Shown in pieces: positions 8,721 through 17,108 of a stretch of DNA of 64,000 bases. The stretch is taken from assembly GCF_001655615.1 (NCBI RefSeq), contig NZ_CP011567.1, positions 1,869,001-1,933,000 of the forward strand, read 5' to 3'. This DNA comes from Pseudomonas sp. GR 6-02. Lineage in GTDB: Bacteria > Pseudomonadota > Gammaproteobacteria > Pseudomonadales > Pseudomonadaceae. Under the pieces are notes generated by a model. It had not been told where the DNA came from, searched no databases, and worked only from the letters and a program-made list of their open reading frames with translations. Every line of letters begins with the position of its first letter. Position 1 is the stretch's first letter. Position numbers and translations under genes: made by a program.

Positions 8721-8942
8721 TTACAACTCTTTAACGGTACGAATCTGATCCTTGTTGATGCGGGTGTGCTTGCCATCCAGCTGTTCGAACTCGTAAAAGC
8801 CCGATTCTTTATCGTACTTAGGCGCGTCGACGGCCTGGATTTCTCGACCGTCATTCAAGGTGATCACTGAAGGCGATGCACAACCGGCGAGGGTCGCAAG
8901 GCCCAGGGCGAGCATGAAAGTGGCGAGGGTCCGTTGGGTCAT
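8721..8942 (-). CDS. YgdI/YgdR-type small lipoprotein
   Basis: A 73-aa protein with a signal peptide and lipobox LAGC (Cys ~22), followed by a small SH3-like beta domain (SVITLNDGREIQAVDAPKYD), the DUF903/YgdI-YgdR arrangement. The start at 8942 has GGAGA seven bases upstream; a longer frame to 9005 lacks this site. Expected to be anchored in the outer or inner membrane facing the periplasm. Function unknown. Confidence 0.87.
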   Translation of the reverse strand: MTQRTLATFMLALGLATLAGCASPSVITLNDGREIQAVDAPKYDKESGFYEFEQLDGKHTRINKDQIRTVKEL

Positions 8943-9018
8943 GGGTGTGTCTCCGAATGGAAAATCTTTTGATTGCTGAGCTTGAGACGTATGCAACACG
9001 CGCAAGTTCCTTCAATTA

Positions 9019-9621
9019 TCAGTCTGACACAGTGTGATGCGTGCTTAACAGTTCCGGCGTGTTGAGGTTGGCCAGGCGAGAGTCGTTCTCGGGGCACTGC
9101 AGGGCCATGGCGCCCAATTTGCGCATCAGTCTGCCCGGGCTGCGCTCGCCTTCGTTCCAGGCCGTCTCGAAAGCCCCTGAAAGAGCGACGGGAATCATGC
9201 ACAGCAAAGGTTCCCAGTGTTCTCCATGGCGTAGCATCAGCGGTTTGTCCGGATGCTGCGCGGCAGTTTCACGCATGTTCTGGAGCAGCGCCGCATCGAT
9301 GCATGGCACATCGCAGGGCAATACCAGCAGGTGCGTGTGGCGGGCGGCCTTCAGGCCAGCGCGAATACCCGCCAATGGTCCCGGAAAGTCGCCTTCATCG
9401 TCATGGACCAGCTGATCCGCATAAGGCGCATATTTCTCCAGGTTTCTGTTGCAGGAGATGATCAGATCATCACTCAGCAGACGGGTCTTGCGGTGCAGAT
9501 GCGCGATCAGTGGCTCGCCGTGCCATTCCAGCAAACCCTTGTCCTGACCGCCCATGCGTTGGCCACGCCCGCCCGCCAGGAGCAAAATGGAGCACGGCGC
9601 CAAAGGTGTATCCGAGGTCAT
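9019..9621 (-). CDS. mobA: Molybdenum cofactor guanylyltransferase MobA
   Basis: A 200-aa enzyme that joins GMP to molybdopterin, giving the guanine dinucleotide cofactor used by DMSO-reductase-family enzymes. The nucleotide-binding signature [19 protein letters not shown] is at residues 13-31, and [15 protein letters not shown] carries the conserved Asp near residue 100. ATG at 9621 has GGAG upstream. It is divergent from moaB, with an 81-bp shared promoter region, giving a compact molybdenum-cofactor locus. Confidence 0.93.
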   Translation of the reverse strand: MTSDTPLAPCSILLLAGGRGQRMGGQDKGLLEWHGEPLIAHLHRKTRLLSDDLIISCNRNLEKYAPYADQLVHDDEGDFPGPLAGIRAGLKAARHTHLLVLPCDVPCIDAALLQNMRETAAQHPDKPLMLRHGEHWEPLLCMIPVALSGAFETAWNEGERSPGRLMRKLGAMALQCPENDSRLANLNTPELLSTHHTVSD

Positions 9622-9702
9622 TGCACTTCTCCATGGGGGCGGCGAAAAAATGAGGCGCTGTGATATAACACCGGGCTGTTTCTCCTACAACTGGACGAGC
9701 CT

Positions 9703-10242
9703 ATGAAAGCCAAGGCTGATGTACCTTTCGCACCGCTCAACATCGCGGTGCTGACTGTCAGCGATACCCGTACCCTGGAAACCGACACCTCAGGCCAGGT
9801 CTTCGTCGACCGCTTGAGCGCTGCCGGTCATAACCTGGCGGCCCGTGTATTGCTCAAAGATGATCTCTACAAAATTCGTGCGCAAGTGGCCAACTGGATT
9901 GCCGATGAAGTCGTGCAAGTGGTGCTGATCACTGGCGGTACCGGGTTTACCGGTCGTGACAGCACGCCTGAAGCGGTGAGTTGCCTGCTGGATAAGCAGG
10001 TCGATGGTTTTGGTGAACTGTTCCGGCAGATATCGGTGGCGGATATCGGTACTTCCACGGTTCAGTCCCGGGCCTTGGCCGGTCTGGCCAATGGCACGCT
10101 GGTTTGCTGCTTGCCGGGTTCGACCAATGCGGTGCGCACCGGTTGGGACGGTATTCTCGCCGAACAACTGGATTCCCGGCACCGTCCGTGCAATTTCGTG
10201 ACTCATCTGAAACAGGCGGCACCCTGTGAATCCCGCGGGTAA
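9703..10242 (+). CDS. moaB: Molybdenum cofactor biosynthesis protein MoaB
   Basis: A 179-aa MogA/MoaB-family protein, which adenylylates molybdopterin or takes part in molybdate insertion. The MPT-binding motifs LTVSDTRTLETDTSG, ITGGTGFTGRDSTPEA and LPGSTNAVRTGW are in the expected order. It overlaps moeA by 17 bases, so the two are translated from one message. Confidence 0.93.
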   Translation: MKAKADVPFAPLNIAVLTVSDTRTLETDTSGQVFVDRLSAAGHNLAARVLLKDDLYKIRAQVANWIADEVVQVVLITGGTGFTGRDSTPEAVSCLLDKQVDGFGELFRQISVADIGTSTVQSRALAGLANGTLVCCLPGSTNAVRTGWDGILAEQLDSRHRPCNFVTHLKQAAPCESRG

Positions 10243-11452
10243 GCCAGGCAAGACTGGCAGCCTGATGGCTGTCGAGGTAGCGCTCGCGCGGCTACTGGAA
10301 ATGGCCGACGCCTCGAGAATTCATGAGTACCAACGCTTGCCGTTGGCGCAGGTTCAGGGGCGTGTACTGGCTGCTGATCTGGTTTCGACACTTGATCTGC
10401 CGCCTTGGCCCAACAGTGCCATGGATGGGTATGCCTTGCGCGTCGCCGACTGGACGGGAGAACCGTTGCCGGTCAGCCAGAAGATTTTTGCAGGTCAGGC
10501 TCCGGAGCCCTTGAAGCCTGGGACCTGTGCGCGGATCTTCACCGGCGCGCCTGTGCCCGCGGGAGCCGACTGTGTCGAGATGCAGGAGAACGCCGAGGTT
10601 CAGGCGGATGAGCGGGTACGTTTCACCGAGACCATGACGCCGGGGCAGAACATCCGTCCACAAGGCCAGGAAACCACCGCCGGTGAGTTGATCTTGCCCG
10701 CCGGTACACGCCTGGGGCCCATCGAACAGGGGCTGGCGGCATCGTTGGGATGCGCTGAATTGGATGTGGTTCGCAAGGTTCGTGTTGCGGTTTTGTCTAC
10801 CGGGGATGAGCTGATTGAGCCGGGCCAGGCCCTTGGACCGGGACAGATCTACAACAGCAATCGAGTGTTGCTTTGCAGCTGGTTGCAGCGCTTGGGCTGT
10901 GAGGTGATCGATGCTGGCATTCTTCCCGATGATTTAGCGACCACTCGTGCCCGTCTCGGCGAGTTGAAGGATGTCGACCTGATTCTCTCCACCGGTGGCG
11001 TATCGGTGGGAGAAGCCGACTTTCTGGGCATTGCCTTGCGGGAAGAGGGCGAGTTGACCCTGTGGAAGCTTGCCATCAAGCCAGGCAAGCCGCTGACGTT
11101 CGGGCATTTTCGCGGTGTGCCTGTCATTGGTTTGCCCGGCAATCCGGCGTCAACCCTGGTGACTTTTGCTTTGTTGGCAAGGCCCTACCTCTTGCGCCGC
11201 CAAGGCGTAAAAGAGATCGAACCCCTGAAGTTTCAGGTACCGGCAGGGTTTGTCTGGCCAAAGGCTGGTAACCGACGTGAGTACTTGCGCGGACGTCTGG
11301 AGAATGGCCGGGCAATCATCTATAGGAATCAGAGCTCTGGCGTACTGCGCAGTGCCGCCTGGGCGGACGGTCTGGTTGAAGTGCTGGAGGACCGTACACT
11401 GATCGAGGGTGATAGTGTGAGCTTCATCCCGTTGAGTGAAGTCCTGGGCTGA
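10226..11452 (+). CDS. moeA: Molybdopterin molybdenumtransferase MoeA
   Basis: A 408-aa enzyme that inserts molybdate into adenylylated molybdopterin. Family motifs run in order: NSAMDGYALR (~residue 58), TGAPVPAGADCVEMQE, STGDELIEPG (~190), STGGVSVGEADF (~255), IKPGKPLTFG and GLPGNPAST. The start at GTG 10226 overlaps the 3' end of moaB by 17 bases; an ATG at 10265 (MAVEVALARL) is an alternative. A hairpin follows the stop. Confidence 0.93.
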   Translation: MNPAGKPGKTGSLMAVEVALARLLEMADASRIHEYQRLPLAQVQGRVLAADLVSTLDLPPWPNSAMDGYALRVADWTGEPLPVSQKIFAGQAPEPLKPGTCARIFTGAPVPAGADCVEMQENAEVQADERVRFTETMTPGQNIRPQGQETTAGELILPAGTRLGPIEQGLAASLGCAELDVVRKVRVAVLSTGDELIEPGQALGPGQIYNSNRVLLCSWLQRLGCEVIDAGILPDDLATTRARLGELKDVDLILSTGGVSVGEADFLGIALREEGELTLWKLAIKPGKPLTFGHFRGVPVIGLPGNPASTLVTFALLARPYLLRRQGVKEIEPLKFQVPAGFVWPKAGNRREYLRGRLENGRAIIYRNQSSGVLRSAAWADGLVEVLEDRTLIEGDSVSFIPLSEVLG

Positions 11453-11470
11453 TGCAGGTCCTGGTTCTGC

Positions 11471-11506
11471 CACGCAAGCCCGGTCGAAAGCGTTGGGGCT
11501 TGCGTG
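11471..11506. terminator. Probable terminator hairpin after moeA
   Basis: CACGCAAGCCC (11471-11481) and GGGCTTGCGTG (11496-11506) pair perfectly over 11 bp with a 14-base loop. The T-run on the + side is poor, so it may act weakly. It lies between the convergent moeA and the XhlA-like gene. Confidence 0.5.
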
Positions 11507-11518
11507 CATGACCGTTCC

Positions 11519-11827
11519 TTAATTTGCCAGAAGTGTCACGACCTGGTCGAAGCGACTATTGGAGATCCAGCTCAAAAGCCCCAGGACCACAGCTGTTCCG
11601 CCAGCTGAATAGGCAAGCCTGTGCTTGATGGATTTGACGTCGCCGCGGACTTCATCCAGGTCTCTGCGGATGTACTTGAGATGTGTCTCCAGTTCAGTGA
11701 CGCGAGGTTCCATATCAACTTCTCCGGTGGGCTTTGCGCTGCTTTTGAATTCAGCCTGCTGACTGACGTGATTGTCTGAGAACGGCGCAACCGGAGTTAC
11801 CGGTAGTCTGAGGTCATGGCTTTGCAT
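11519..11827 (-). CDS. XhlA-like small coiled-coil membrane protein
   Basis: A 102-aa protein. After a disordered N-terminus, residues ~48-78 form a heptad-like helix (EPRVTELETHLKYIRRDLDE), followed by one membrane segment (GGTAVVLGLLSWI) near the C-terminus. This is the layout of haemolysin XhlA-family proteins, which in phages accompany holins. No phage gene is nearby. The start at 11827 follows AAGGAG at an 11-base distance; starts at 11857 or at the internal Met before EPRV are alternatives. Confidence 0.65.
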   Translation of the reverse strand: MQSHDLRLPVTPVAPFSDNHVSQQAEFKSSAKPTGEVDMEPRVTELETHLKYIRRDLDEVRGDVKSIKHRLAYSAGGTAVVLGLLSWISNSRFDQVVTLLAN

Positions 11828-12151
11828 GGAATAATTGGCTCCTTGCGTTAAAACCATTCAGGTGGCCGATACGGTTATTACTTACGATTTTTGAGGACCT
11901 TAAAGGGGTTCCATTCATTGTTTGCACATCCCTGTGTAATTTACTGGTGATGACTGATAACCGCTGACACAACGGTGTACCAATTGCCCTGATGGGTCAA
12001 TTGAGCCGATTCCTCAGGTTTTGTAAGAAAAAATACCGCTCTGTAGGACTCAAGTGTCCTTCCCCAGGAAATAATTGAAATCCTTGCGACTTTTATGAGG
12101 GGCTGCGAGGTCAACATCTCCCATACGGATTCGGAAAGGGGGGTGATCAAA
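11828..12151. other. Intergenic region between XhlA-like gene and yegS
   Basis: AT-richer than its surroundings and divergent between two genes, so it must hold both promoters. A reverse-strand open frame at 11941-12231 overlaps the yegS start and has no recognisable features. I see no clear RNA gene or repeat here. Confidence 0.5.
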
Positions 12152-13069
12152 ATGAACGAGCGCAAGGCGCTGTTGATTCTGCATGGCAAGCAGGCACTCA
12201 ATGAGCAGGTCCGTTCAGCTGTCGAAGGCAAGCGCCAACAAGGCTGGGAACTGGCTGTTCGACTGACCTGGGAGGCTGGTGATGCGCAGCGGCTGGTGGG
12301 GGAAGCGTTGACGGCGGGCTATACGCAGCTGATTGCCGGCGGCGGCGATGGCACCTTGCGTGATATCGCCGAAGCCATGGCGGCGCATTCGACTCAGGCC
12401 AGCCTGGTGCTTTTGCCCTTGGGCACCGCCAACGATTTTGCACGCGCCGCGGGTGTGCCCCTGGAGCCCGCTCAAGCGCTGGAGCTTTTGGAGGCCGCCC
12501 CTCATACCATTGATCTGGGGGAGGTGGGTGGGCAGGTTTTTCTGAACATGGCCACGGGCGGCTTTGGCAGTCAGGTCACGGCCAATACTTCCGAGGAACT
12601 GAAAAAAATTCTTGGCGGCGCGGCTTATCTCTTCACCGGTTTATCGCGCTTCAGTGAGTTGCATGCGGCCTATGGCGAGTTGCAGGGGCCGGATTTTCAC
12701 TGGGCCGGTGAGTTGTTGGCATTAGGCATCGGCAATGGCCGACAGGCTGGCGGTGGTCATATGTTGTGCCCGCAGGCGCTGGCTGACGATGGTCTGCTGG
12801 ATATCAGCATTTTGCCCGCGCCCCAGGAAGTGGTCGGTACCTTGAAAGACCTGCTGACCGATGGCTTCGGAATCGACAACATGTTTGTGCGAGCCCGCTT
12901 GCCATGGGTCGAGATCAAAGTATCGGAGGGCCTTTATATCAACCTTGATGGTGAGCCTCTGGAGGGCGATAGCCTGCGGTTTTCGGCACGGCCGGCGGCA
13001 TTGCGGGTGCATTTGCCCGAGGGCTCGCCGCTGCTGAGCGGCTCGAATCCGGCTAATCGTCCAGACTGA
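12152..13069 (+). CDS. yegS: YegS-type lipid kinase
   Basis: A 305-aa kinase of the diacylglycerol kinase catalytic family; E. coli YegS phosphorylates phosphatidylglycerol in vitro. The nucleotide-binding motif GGGDGTLRDIAEAM is at residues ~64-77 and LPLGTANDFARAAG at ~95, both typical. Length matches the family (~300 aa). ATG 12152 begins MNERKALLILHG and follows a G-rich ribosome binding site; an in-frame ATG at 12095 is less likely. Its 3' end overlaps the convergent response-regulator gene by 17 bases. Confidence 0.92.
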   Translation: MNERKALLILHGKQALNEQVRSAVEGKRQQGWELAVRLTWEAGDAQRLVGEALTAGYTQLIAGGGDGTLRDIAEAMAAHSTQASLVLLPLGTANDFARAAGVPLEPAQALELLEAAPHTIDLGEVGGQVFLNMATGGFGSQVTANTSEELKKILGGAAYLFTGLSRFSELHAAYGELQGPDFHWAGELLALGIGNGRQAGGGHMLCPQALADDGLLDISILPAPQEVVGTLKDLLTDGFGIDNMFVRARLPWVEIKVSEGLYINLDGEPLEGDSLRFSARPAALRVHLPEGSPLLSGSNPANRPD

Positions 13070-13712
13070 TGATTTGCTCGCGCACGGCGAACAACACCAG
13101 GCCGGCCACATCGTAGATCTGCAAGCGTTTCATGATCTGCGAGCGGTGGGTTTCGACAGTCTTGATGCTCAGGCCCAAGCCATTGGCAATTTCCCGGGTG
13201 GATTTTCCGCGAACAATCAATCGCAGGATTTCCAGCTGGCGTGCCGTCAGGTTGTGCGAGTCCTGGGTTGGCGCCTGATTTTTCTGGGTTCGGGTCAGCG
13301 CCTGGTTGATGACGGTGTGGGCAATGGCCGGGCTCAGGTAGCGTTCGTTATTGCGCAAGGCATCCAGGGCATGTTCGAGCTCGGTGGCCGTGGTGTCTTT
13401 GAGCAGGTAGCCATGAGCCCCGGATTCGAGTGCTTGCATGATGAGCGCCGGGTCGGTGTGCATCGACAGGATGAGCACTTTGCACTGCGGACGTACTCGT
13501 TTGAGTCGCTGCAAGGCTTCAAGGCCACCGGTTTTCCTCATGGAGATATCCAGCAGGATGATGTCCGGGGACAGTTGCTCGACCATCTCGAGTAACTGCG
13601 AGCCGTCACTGGCCTCCCCAATGACCGCATAGCCGGGAATATCCAGCACCAGAGCGCGCACGCCAGCCCTGATAAGCGAGTGGTCGTCCACCAGAAGTAA
13701 GTTACAAGTCAA
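13053..13712 (-). CDS. NarL/LuxR-family response regulator
   Basis: A 219-aa regulator. The receiver domain (1-120) has the acidic pair VDDHS, phospho-acceptor Asp in IILLDISMRKTGG and the lysine in YLLKDTTATE. The LuxR-type helix-turn-helix (~150-215) reads LTARQLEILRLIVRGKSTRE then KTVETHRSQIMKRL. It overlaps the upstream kinase gene by 4 bases, so the two form a two-component system. Which genes it controls is not visible. Confidence 0.9.
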   Translation of the reverse strand: MTCNLLLVDDHSLIRAGVRALVLDIPGYAVIGEASDGSQLLEMVEQLSPDIILLDISMRKTGGLEALQRLKRVRPQCKVLILSMHTDPALIMQALESGAHGYLLKDTTATELEHALDALRNNERYLSPAIAHTVINQALTRTQKNQAPTQDSHNLTARQLEILRLIVRGKSTREIANGLGLSIKTVETHRSQIMKRLQIYDVAGLVLFAVREQIISLDD

Positions 13713-14617
13713 CGCATAACCTTATTCGTACTGGCCCGTTCCAGCGCACGGGGCGCCCAGGGGAAGAGTGCTTCGATTTGAGTGCCTTTGCCCGGCTCGC
13801 TGGTCACGGTCAGCGTGCCGCCCAACTGATCGATCCGTTCCGACATTCCGGCCATTCCGCGTTGCCCCTCGCGAGCAGGGTCTGCCGCTGGCTCGAACCC
13901 CAGGCCATCGTCACTGATTAACAACGTCAGGCCTTGGGGCAGACGTTGCAGGCGGACCAACAGATTCCTGGCTTCGGCATGGCGCAGCATATTGGTAACC
14001 GCCTCTTGAGTGATGCGAAAGGCCGCCACCGCCATTTCTTCCGGTATGCCAGTCAAACGTTGATGGCATTCCAGGCTCCAGTTCACGGACGTATTGGCCA
14101 GGGTTCTGAGTAAATGTGCACGCAGACTGGCTTCCAGCCCGAGACTGGTCAACTGTCGTGGGTTCAGGATGGCTGATACATCACGAACTTTGGTCAGGGT
14201 TTCGTCCAGCGTATCGCAGAGGACCGAACATTGACCCTGCAGTTCTTCAGGCAATCGACGTTTGAGCCATTCACTCTGAAGTTTTGCGGCGGTCAGCAAT
14301 TGGCCAATATCATCATGCAGTTCCCGACTGAGCCGGTGACGTTCATTTTCCTGAACTTCCAGCAGACGGTCGGCCAATTCTTGAGGCTGAAACTTTATCG
14401 ATTTGAGCGAGAGGCGATGCCCCACCCAGACGCAGGTCAGCGCCGCAGTATTGAGCACCAGCAGACTCACCGGCAGAGGCATCGACAAGCTGTAGACCAA
14501 CAGGCTGCCAAGCGTCGAGCAGGTGCACACGAAAAGCGTGAACCGGCGCGCGCTTTTTCGGGAGGGTGGCCACAGGGCGATTGACTTGAGGCTGGCGTAC
14601 ATAGCGGATGGAGCCAA
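13709..14617 (-). CDS. NarX-type sensor histidine kinase
   Basis: A 302-aa kinase with two membrane helices near residues 25-65 (LFVCTCSTLGSLLVYSLSM, VLNTAALTCVWVG), a HisKA_3 dimerisation domain with the phospho-histidine in RHRLSRELHDDIGQLL (~residue 100), and an HATPase domain (ITQEAVTNMLRHAE, SDDGLGFE, GQRGMAGMSERI). There is no large periplasmic sensor. The start is uncertain: TTG at 14617 heads the frame but lacks a ribosome binding site, and ATG at 14602 is an alternative. It is paired with the LuxR-type regulator downstream. Confidence 0.87.
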   Translation of the reverse strand: MAPSAMYASLKSIALWPPSRKSARRFTLFVCTCSTLGSLLVYSLSMPLPVSLLVLNTAALTCVWVGHRLSLKSIKFQPQELADRLLEVQENERHRLSRELHDDIGQLLTAAKLQSEWLKRRLPEELQGQCSVLCDTLDETLTKVRDVSAILNPRQLTSLGLEASLRAHLLRTLANTSVNWSLECHQRLTGIPEEMAVAAFRITQEAVTNMLRHAEARNLLVRLQRLPQGLTLLISDDGLGFEPAADPAREGQRGMAGMSERIDQLGGTLTVTSEPGKGTQIEALFPWAPRALERASTNKVMR

Positions 14618-15099
14618 TGGATGTTCGCTGCGGGCAGACCGGTCATAAGGGCTGACGGGTCTCTGTTTGAAAATAGGTTGTATGAGTCGCCTTTAATGAT
14701 GGCAGTGCAATGCTCGAAATAAAGCCTTCAATGTTATGAGCTTGTTCGCGCCAAGGGGCACTCTGTCATTAATTGACGTCAACGAATGGGCGGCATAATA
14801 CCACTTAAGATACCGTTGGTCGCGTTCGGCACATAGGTAGGCACCTTCAGGAAATAACGTTTCTGGACGATAGTTCCACAATGGAAAAACTTTTTGATTT
14901 TTATCTTCGAAAGATATCGAGTGTGCCAGGCGTTTAGTTTCTATTGGCAGGCACTATCTGAAGTCGGGGCGGGGGTATCTATTTGTTTCGAGCTGCCATC
15001 GCATCGACGGGTATGAAATATTCAATTGCGGTATGCGCACACTAAAGTTACAGGGCGGCATCATTACAATAAAAAACACGCAACACGGGGTTGGTGAAT
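14618..15099. other. AT-rich intergenic region upstream of the NarX-type kinase
   Basis: A 482-bp gap between two leftward genes, clearly poorer in GC than its neighbours. A 62-codon reverse frame at 14693-14881 has no visible ribosome binding site or family features. A small palindrome TTGACGTCAA lies at 14773-14782. I cannot identify an RNA gene here. Confidence 0.4.
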
Positions 15100-15570
15100 T
15101 TAAGCCTGCCGTTCAGAGAACGAAACGAGCCTGAACTGCTTGGAGTGGCTGGGCGGCTGAAACTGACTTTGTCCCACTTGAAATGCAAACGCTTCGATCA
15201 GGGACGTCTGTTCACTGTCATCGAGGCCGAGTTGACCGGTGGTCTGGTCGATGAGTTCGAGTTGCCAGGCCATTAACGTGAAGCAATCCTTGAGCGCATC
15301 CAGGGCCTGATCATGCAGGTCCATGTGATTCTGGGCGTGGCTCAGCAATCCATGAATGTGCAGCGAGAATTCCGAAACCGTTGCCAGTGCCAAGGCATCG
15401 GCCTTGCTTGCCAGCTTGAGAAGGGTGCTGAGCATGCAATCGATGGCGTCCTTGTCATTGCTGATCAACTGCAAATGACTCAGGCACTCCTCGGACTTGG
15501 CCAGGAGTGTTTCAGCCTCGACGAGAAACTCCGGAATTCGCTGGGCCCACTCTTTAGGGTTGTTCGCCAT
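15100..15570 (-). CDS. CheA-P1/HPt-like helical protein without an obvious phospho-histidine
   Basis: A 156-aa all-helical protein. The opening IPEFLVEAETLLAKSEECL resembles the first helix of CheA P1 (HPt) domains, and helix two, LSTLLKLASKADALALATV, lies where CheA proteins carry the xxAHxxKG phosphorylation motif; here the position is Ser/Lys rather than His. The resemblance is structural and by eye. The ATG at 15570 has GGAGATAAGT directly upstream. The gene is divergent from cheV, which supports a chemotaxis or motility link. Function unknown. Confidence 0.6.
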   Translation of the reverse strand: MANNPKEWAQRIPEFLVEAETLLAKSEECLSHLQLISNDKDAIDCMLSTLLKLASKADALALATVSEFSLHIHGLLSHAQNHMDLHDQALDALKDCFTLMAWQLELIDQTTGQLGLDDSEQTSLIEAFAFQVGQSQFQPPSHSKQFRLVSFSERQA

Positions 15571-15910
15571 ACTTATCTCCACAACGTCATGTCAGATGAG
15601 GGAATGTCGTGTGTGTCGACGAGAACCTTACGTGTCCCGGCGCTGCCATGCCTTGGTGAGATCGCGCTCTGGCAGGCTTGGGCACCGACTGGGGAACTCG
15701 AAAGAGTGGATGGCCACTGACCTGCGATCGCACACAAAAGCCTGACTCCGTTCATGCAATGAGAATGGCGTCACATTAATGGCTATTGGATATTGCGAAT
15801 ATCAGGTTGGGCCTGATTGTGCCTAGGGGAATCCCTTACACAGGGGAACCTAACGTGCAAACCAAGGTCGCGCCGCAAGGGATGAAGCAGATGAATTCAC
15901 GGGGTCAGTA

Positions 15911-15940
15911 AAGCATGATGTTAATGTGACATCAATGCTT
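15911..15940. repeat. Imperfect inverted repeat upstream of the cheV promoter
   Basis: AAGCATGATGT (15911-15921) and ACATCAATGCTT (15929-15940) pair with a single-base bulge around a 7-base spacer. It ends 24 bases before the FliA-like -35 element and could be a regulator site for cheV. Confidence 0.4.
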
Positions 15941-15963
15941 GGGCATGGCATTTTGTCCGGGGG

Positions 15964-15990
15964 TCAAGATTCGGCAAAAACTGCCGATAA
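15964..15990 (+). promoter_or_regulatory. FliA (sigma-28) promoter of cheV
   Basis: TCAAGATT - 11 bases - GCCGATAA. The -10 element matches the sigma-28 consensus GCCGATAA exactly, the -35 element matches TAAAGTTT at 6 of 8 positions and the spacing is the canonical 11. It lies 43 bases before the cheV ATG, so cheV is likely expressed with the late flagellar and chemotaxis genes. Confidence 0.82.
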
Positions 15991-16032
15991 CTCTCTTTAG
16001 TGAATTCATCAGAACAAGCCCAGGAGTCATTA

Positions 16033-16968
16033 ATGGCCGGCATTCTCGACACGGTAGACCAACGCACGCAACTGGTGGGTGAGAATCGCCTGGAAATTCT
16101 CATGTTCCGGCTGGCCGGACGGCAATTGTTCGCGATCAACGTCTTCAAGGTCCAGGAAGTGCTGCAGCTGCCGAAGCTGACCCTGATGCCGCAGCGCCAC
16201 CCTTTTGTTTGTGGCGTGGTCAACCTGCGTGGCCAGACGCTGCCGGTGATCGACCTGTCCCAAGCCATCGGCATGCGTCCGCTGGTGCCAAGCCCCACCA
16301 GTACGATCATCGTCACCGAGTACAACCGCTCGGTGCAGGCATTTCTGGTCGGTGGCGTGGACCGCATCGTCAATATGAACTGGGAAGCCATTCTGCCGCC
16401 GCCGACCAGCGCCGGTCGCCAGCATTACCTGACCGCCATCAGCAAGGTCGACGATCAGCTGGTGGAAATCATCGACGTCGAAAAAGTCCTGGCCGAAATC
16501 GTGCCGTACAACGCCAAGGTCTCTCGCGACAAACTCGACGATCCGGTTCTGGAGCGCGCCCGTGGCCGTGAAGTGCTGCTGGTGGATGACTCGAACGTGG
16601 CTCTGTCGCAATTGCGCGACACCTTGGGTCAGTTGGGCGTGAAAATGCATATTGCCAGTGATGGCTTGAAGGCGCTGAACATGCTCAAGGCCTGGGCTGA
16701 TACCGGTGTGAACATGACTGACAAGCTGTTGATGATCTTCACCGATGCGGAAATGCCGGAGATGGACGGCTATCGCCTGACCACCGAGATCCGCAACGAC
16801 CCCCGTTTGCGCGGCCTTTATGTGGTCCTGCACACCTCGCTGTCGGGTAGCTTCAATGACTCGATGGTCAAGAAGGTCGGCTGCGACAACTTCCTCTCCA
16901 AATTCCAGCCCGACAAACTCGTCGACGTGGTGCGTCAGCGCCTGATGCTCGACGAAGTGCCGGCCTGA
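16033..16968 (+). CDS. cheV: Chemotaxis protein CheV (CheW-receiver fusion)
   Basis: A 311-aa coupling protein. Residues ~20-165 form a CheW-like domain (VNLRGQTLPVIDLSQAIGM), and residues ~178-310 a receiver domain with acidic pair VDDSN, phospho-acceptor Asp in IFTDAEMPEMDGYRL and conserved Thr/Ser and Lys in LHTSLSG and LSKFQPDKL. CheV links receptors to CheA and its receiver may act in adaptation. ATG 16033 has AGGAG upstream. A FliA promoter precedes it. An orphan cheV outside the main che operon is usual in pseudomonads. Confidence 0.93.
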   Translation: MAGILDTVDQRTQLVGENRLEILMFRLAGRQLFAINVFKVQEVLQLPKLTLMPQRHPFVCGVVNLRGQTLPVIDLSQAIGMRPLVPSPTSTIIVTEYNRSVQAFLVGGVDRIVNMNWEAILPPPTSAGRQHYLTAISKVDDQLVEIIDVEKVLAEIVPYNAKVSRDKLDDPVLERARGREVLLVDDSNVALSQLRDTLGQLGVKMHIASDGLKALNMLKAWADTGVNMTDKLLMIFTDAEMPEMDGYRLTTEIRNDPRLRGLYVVLHTSLSGSFNDSMVKKVGCDNFLSKFQPDKLVDVVRQRLMLDEVPA

Positions 16969-17001
16969 TAACAATCTGGAAAAACGCGGTGGCAGGGTTT
17001 G

Positions 17002-17044
17002 GGGCTGCTGTGCAGCCCAACGGGGGCAAGCCCCCTCGCCACAG
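17002..17044. repeat. REP-like palindromic element
   Basis: Two adjacent hairpins: GGGCTGC/GCAGCCC (17002-17018) and GGGGG/CCCCC around CAAG (17022-17035), followed by TCGCCACAG. The sequence matches the common repetitive extragenic palindromes of fluorescent pseudomonads. It lies in the short gap between cheV and the MOSC gene. Confidence 0.7.
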
Positions 17045-17108
17045 GGTCTTTGATTCGGCGATCAAGCTCGTATAGGGTGGCGTTTTTGCCCACCAGGGAG
17101 CTGTGGCC

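Larger units (their letters stand above)
15571..16032. other. Divergent regulatory region between the HPt-like gene and cheV
   Basis: A 462-bp gap. It holds a FliA-type promoter at 15964-15990 and an imperfect inverted repeat at 15911-15940 (separate entries). At 15823-15836 AGGGGAATCCCTTA is a near-palindrome. No coding sequence is convincing in the remainder. Confidence 0.55.

Noticed and set aside
11941..12231. 96-codon reverse frame over the yegS start
   Set aside because: No ribosome binding site, no domain, and it overlaps the real yegS 5' end.
14693..14881. 62-codon reverse frame in the AT-rich gap
   Set aside because: No start signal and no conserved features; could not be supported.
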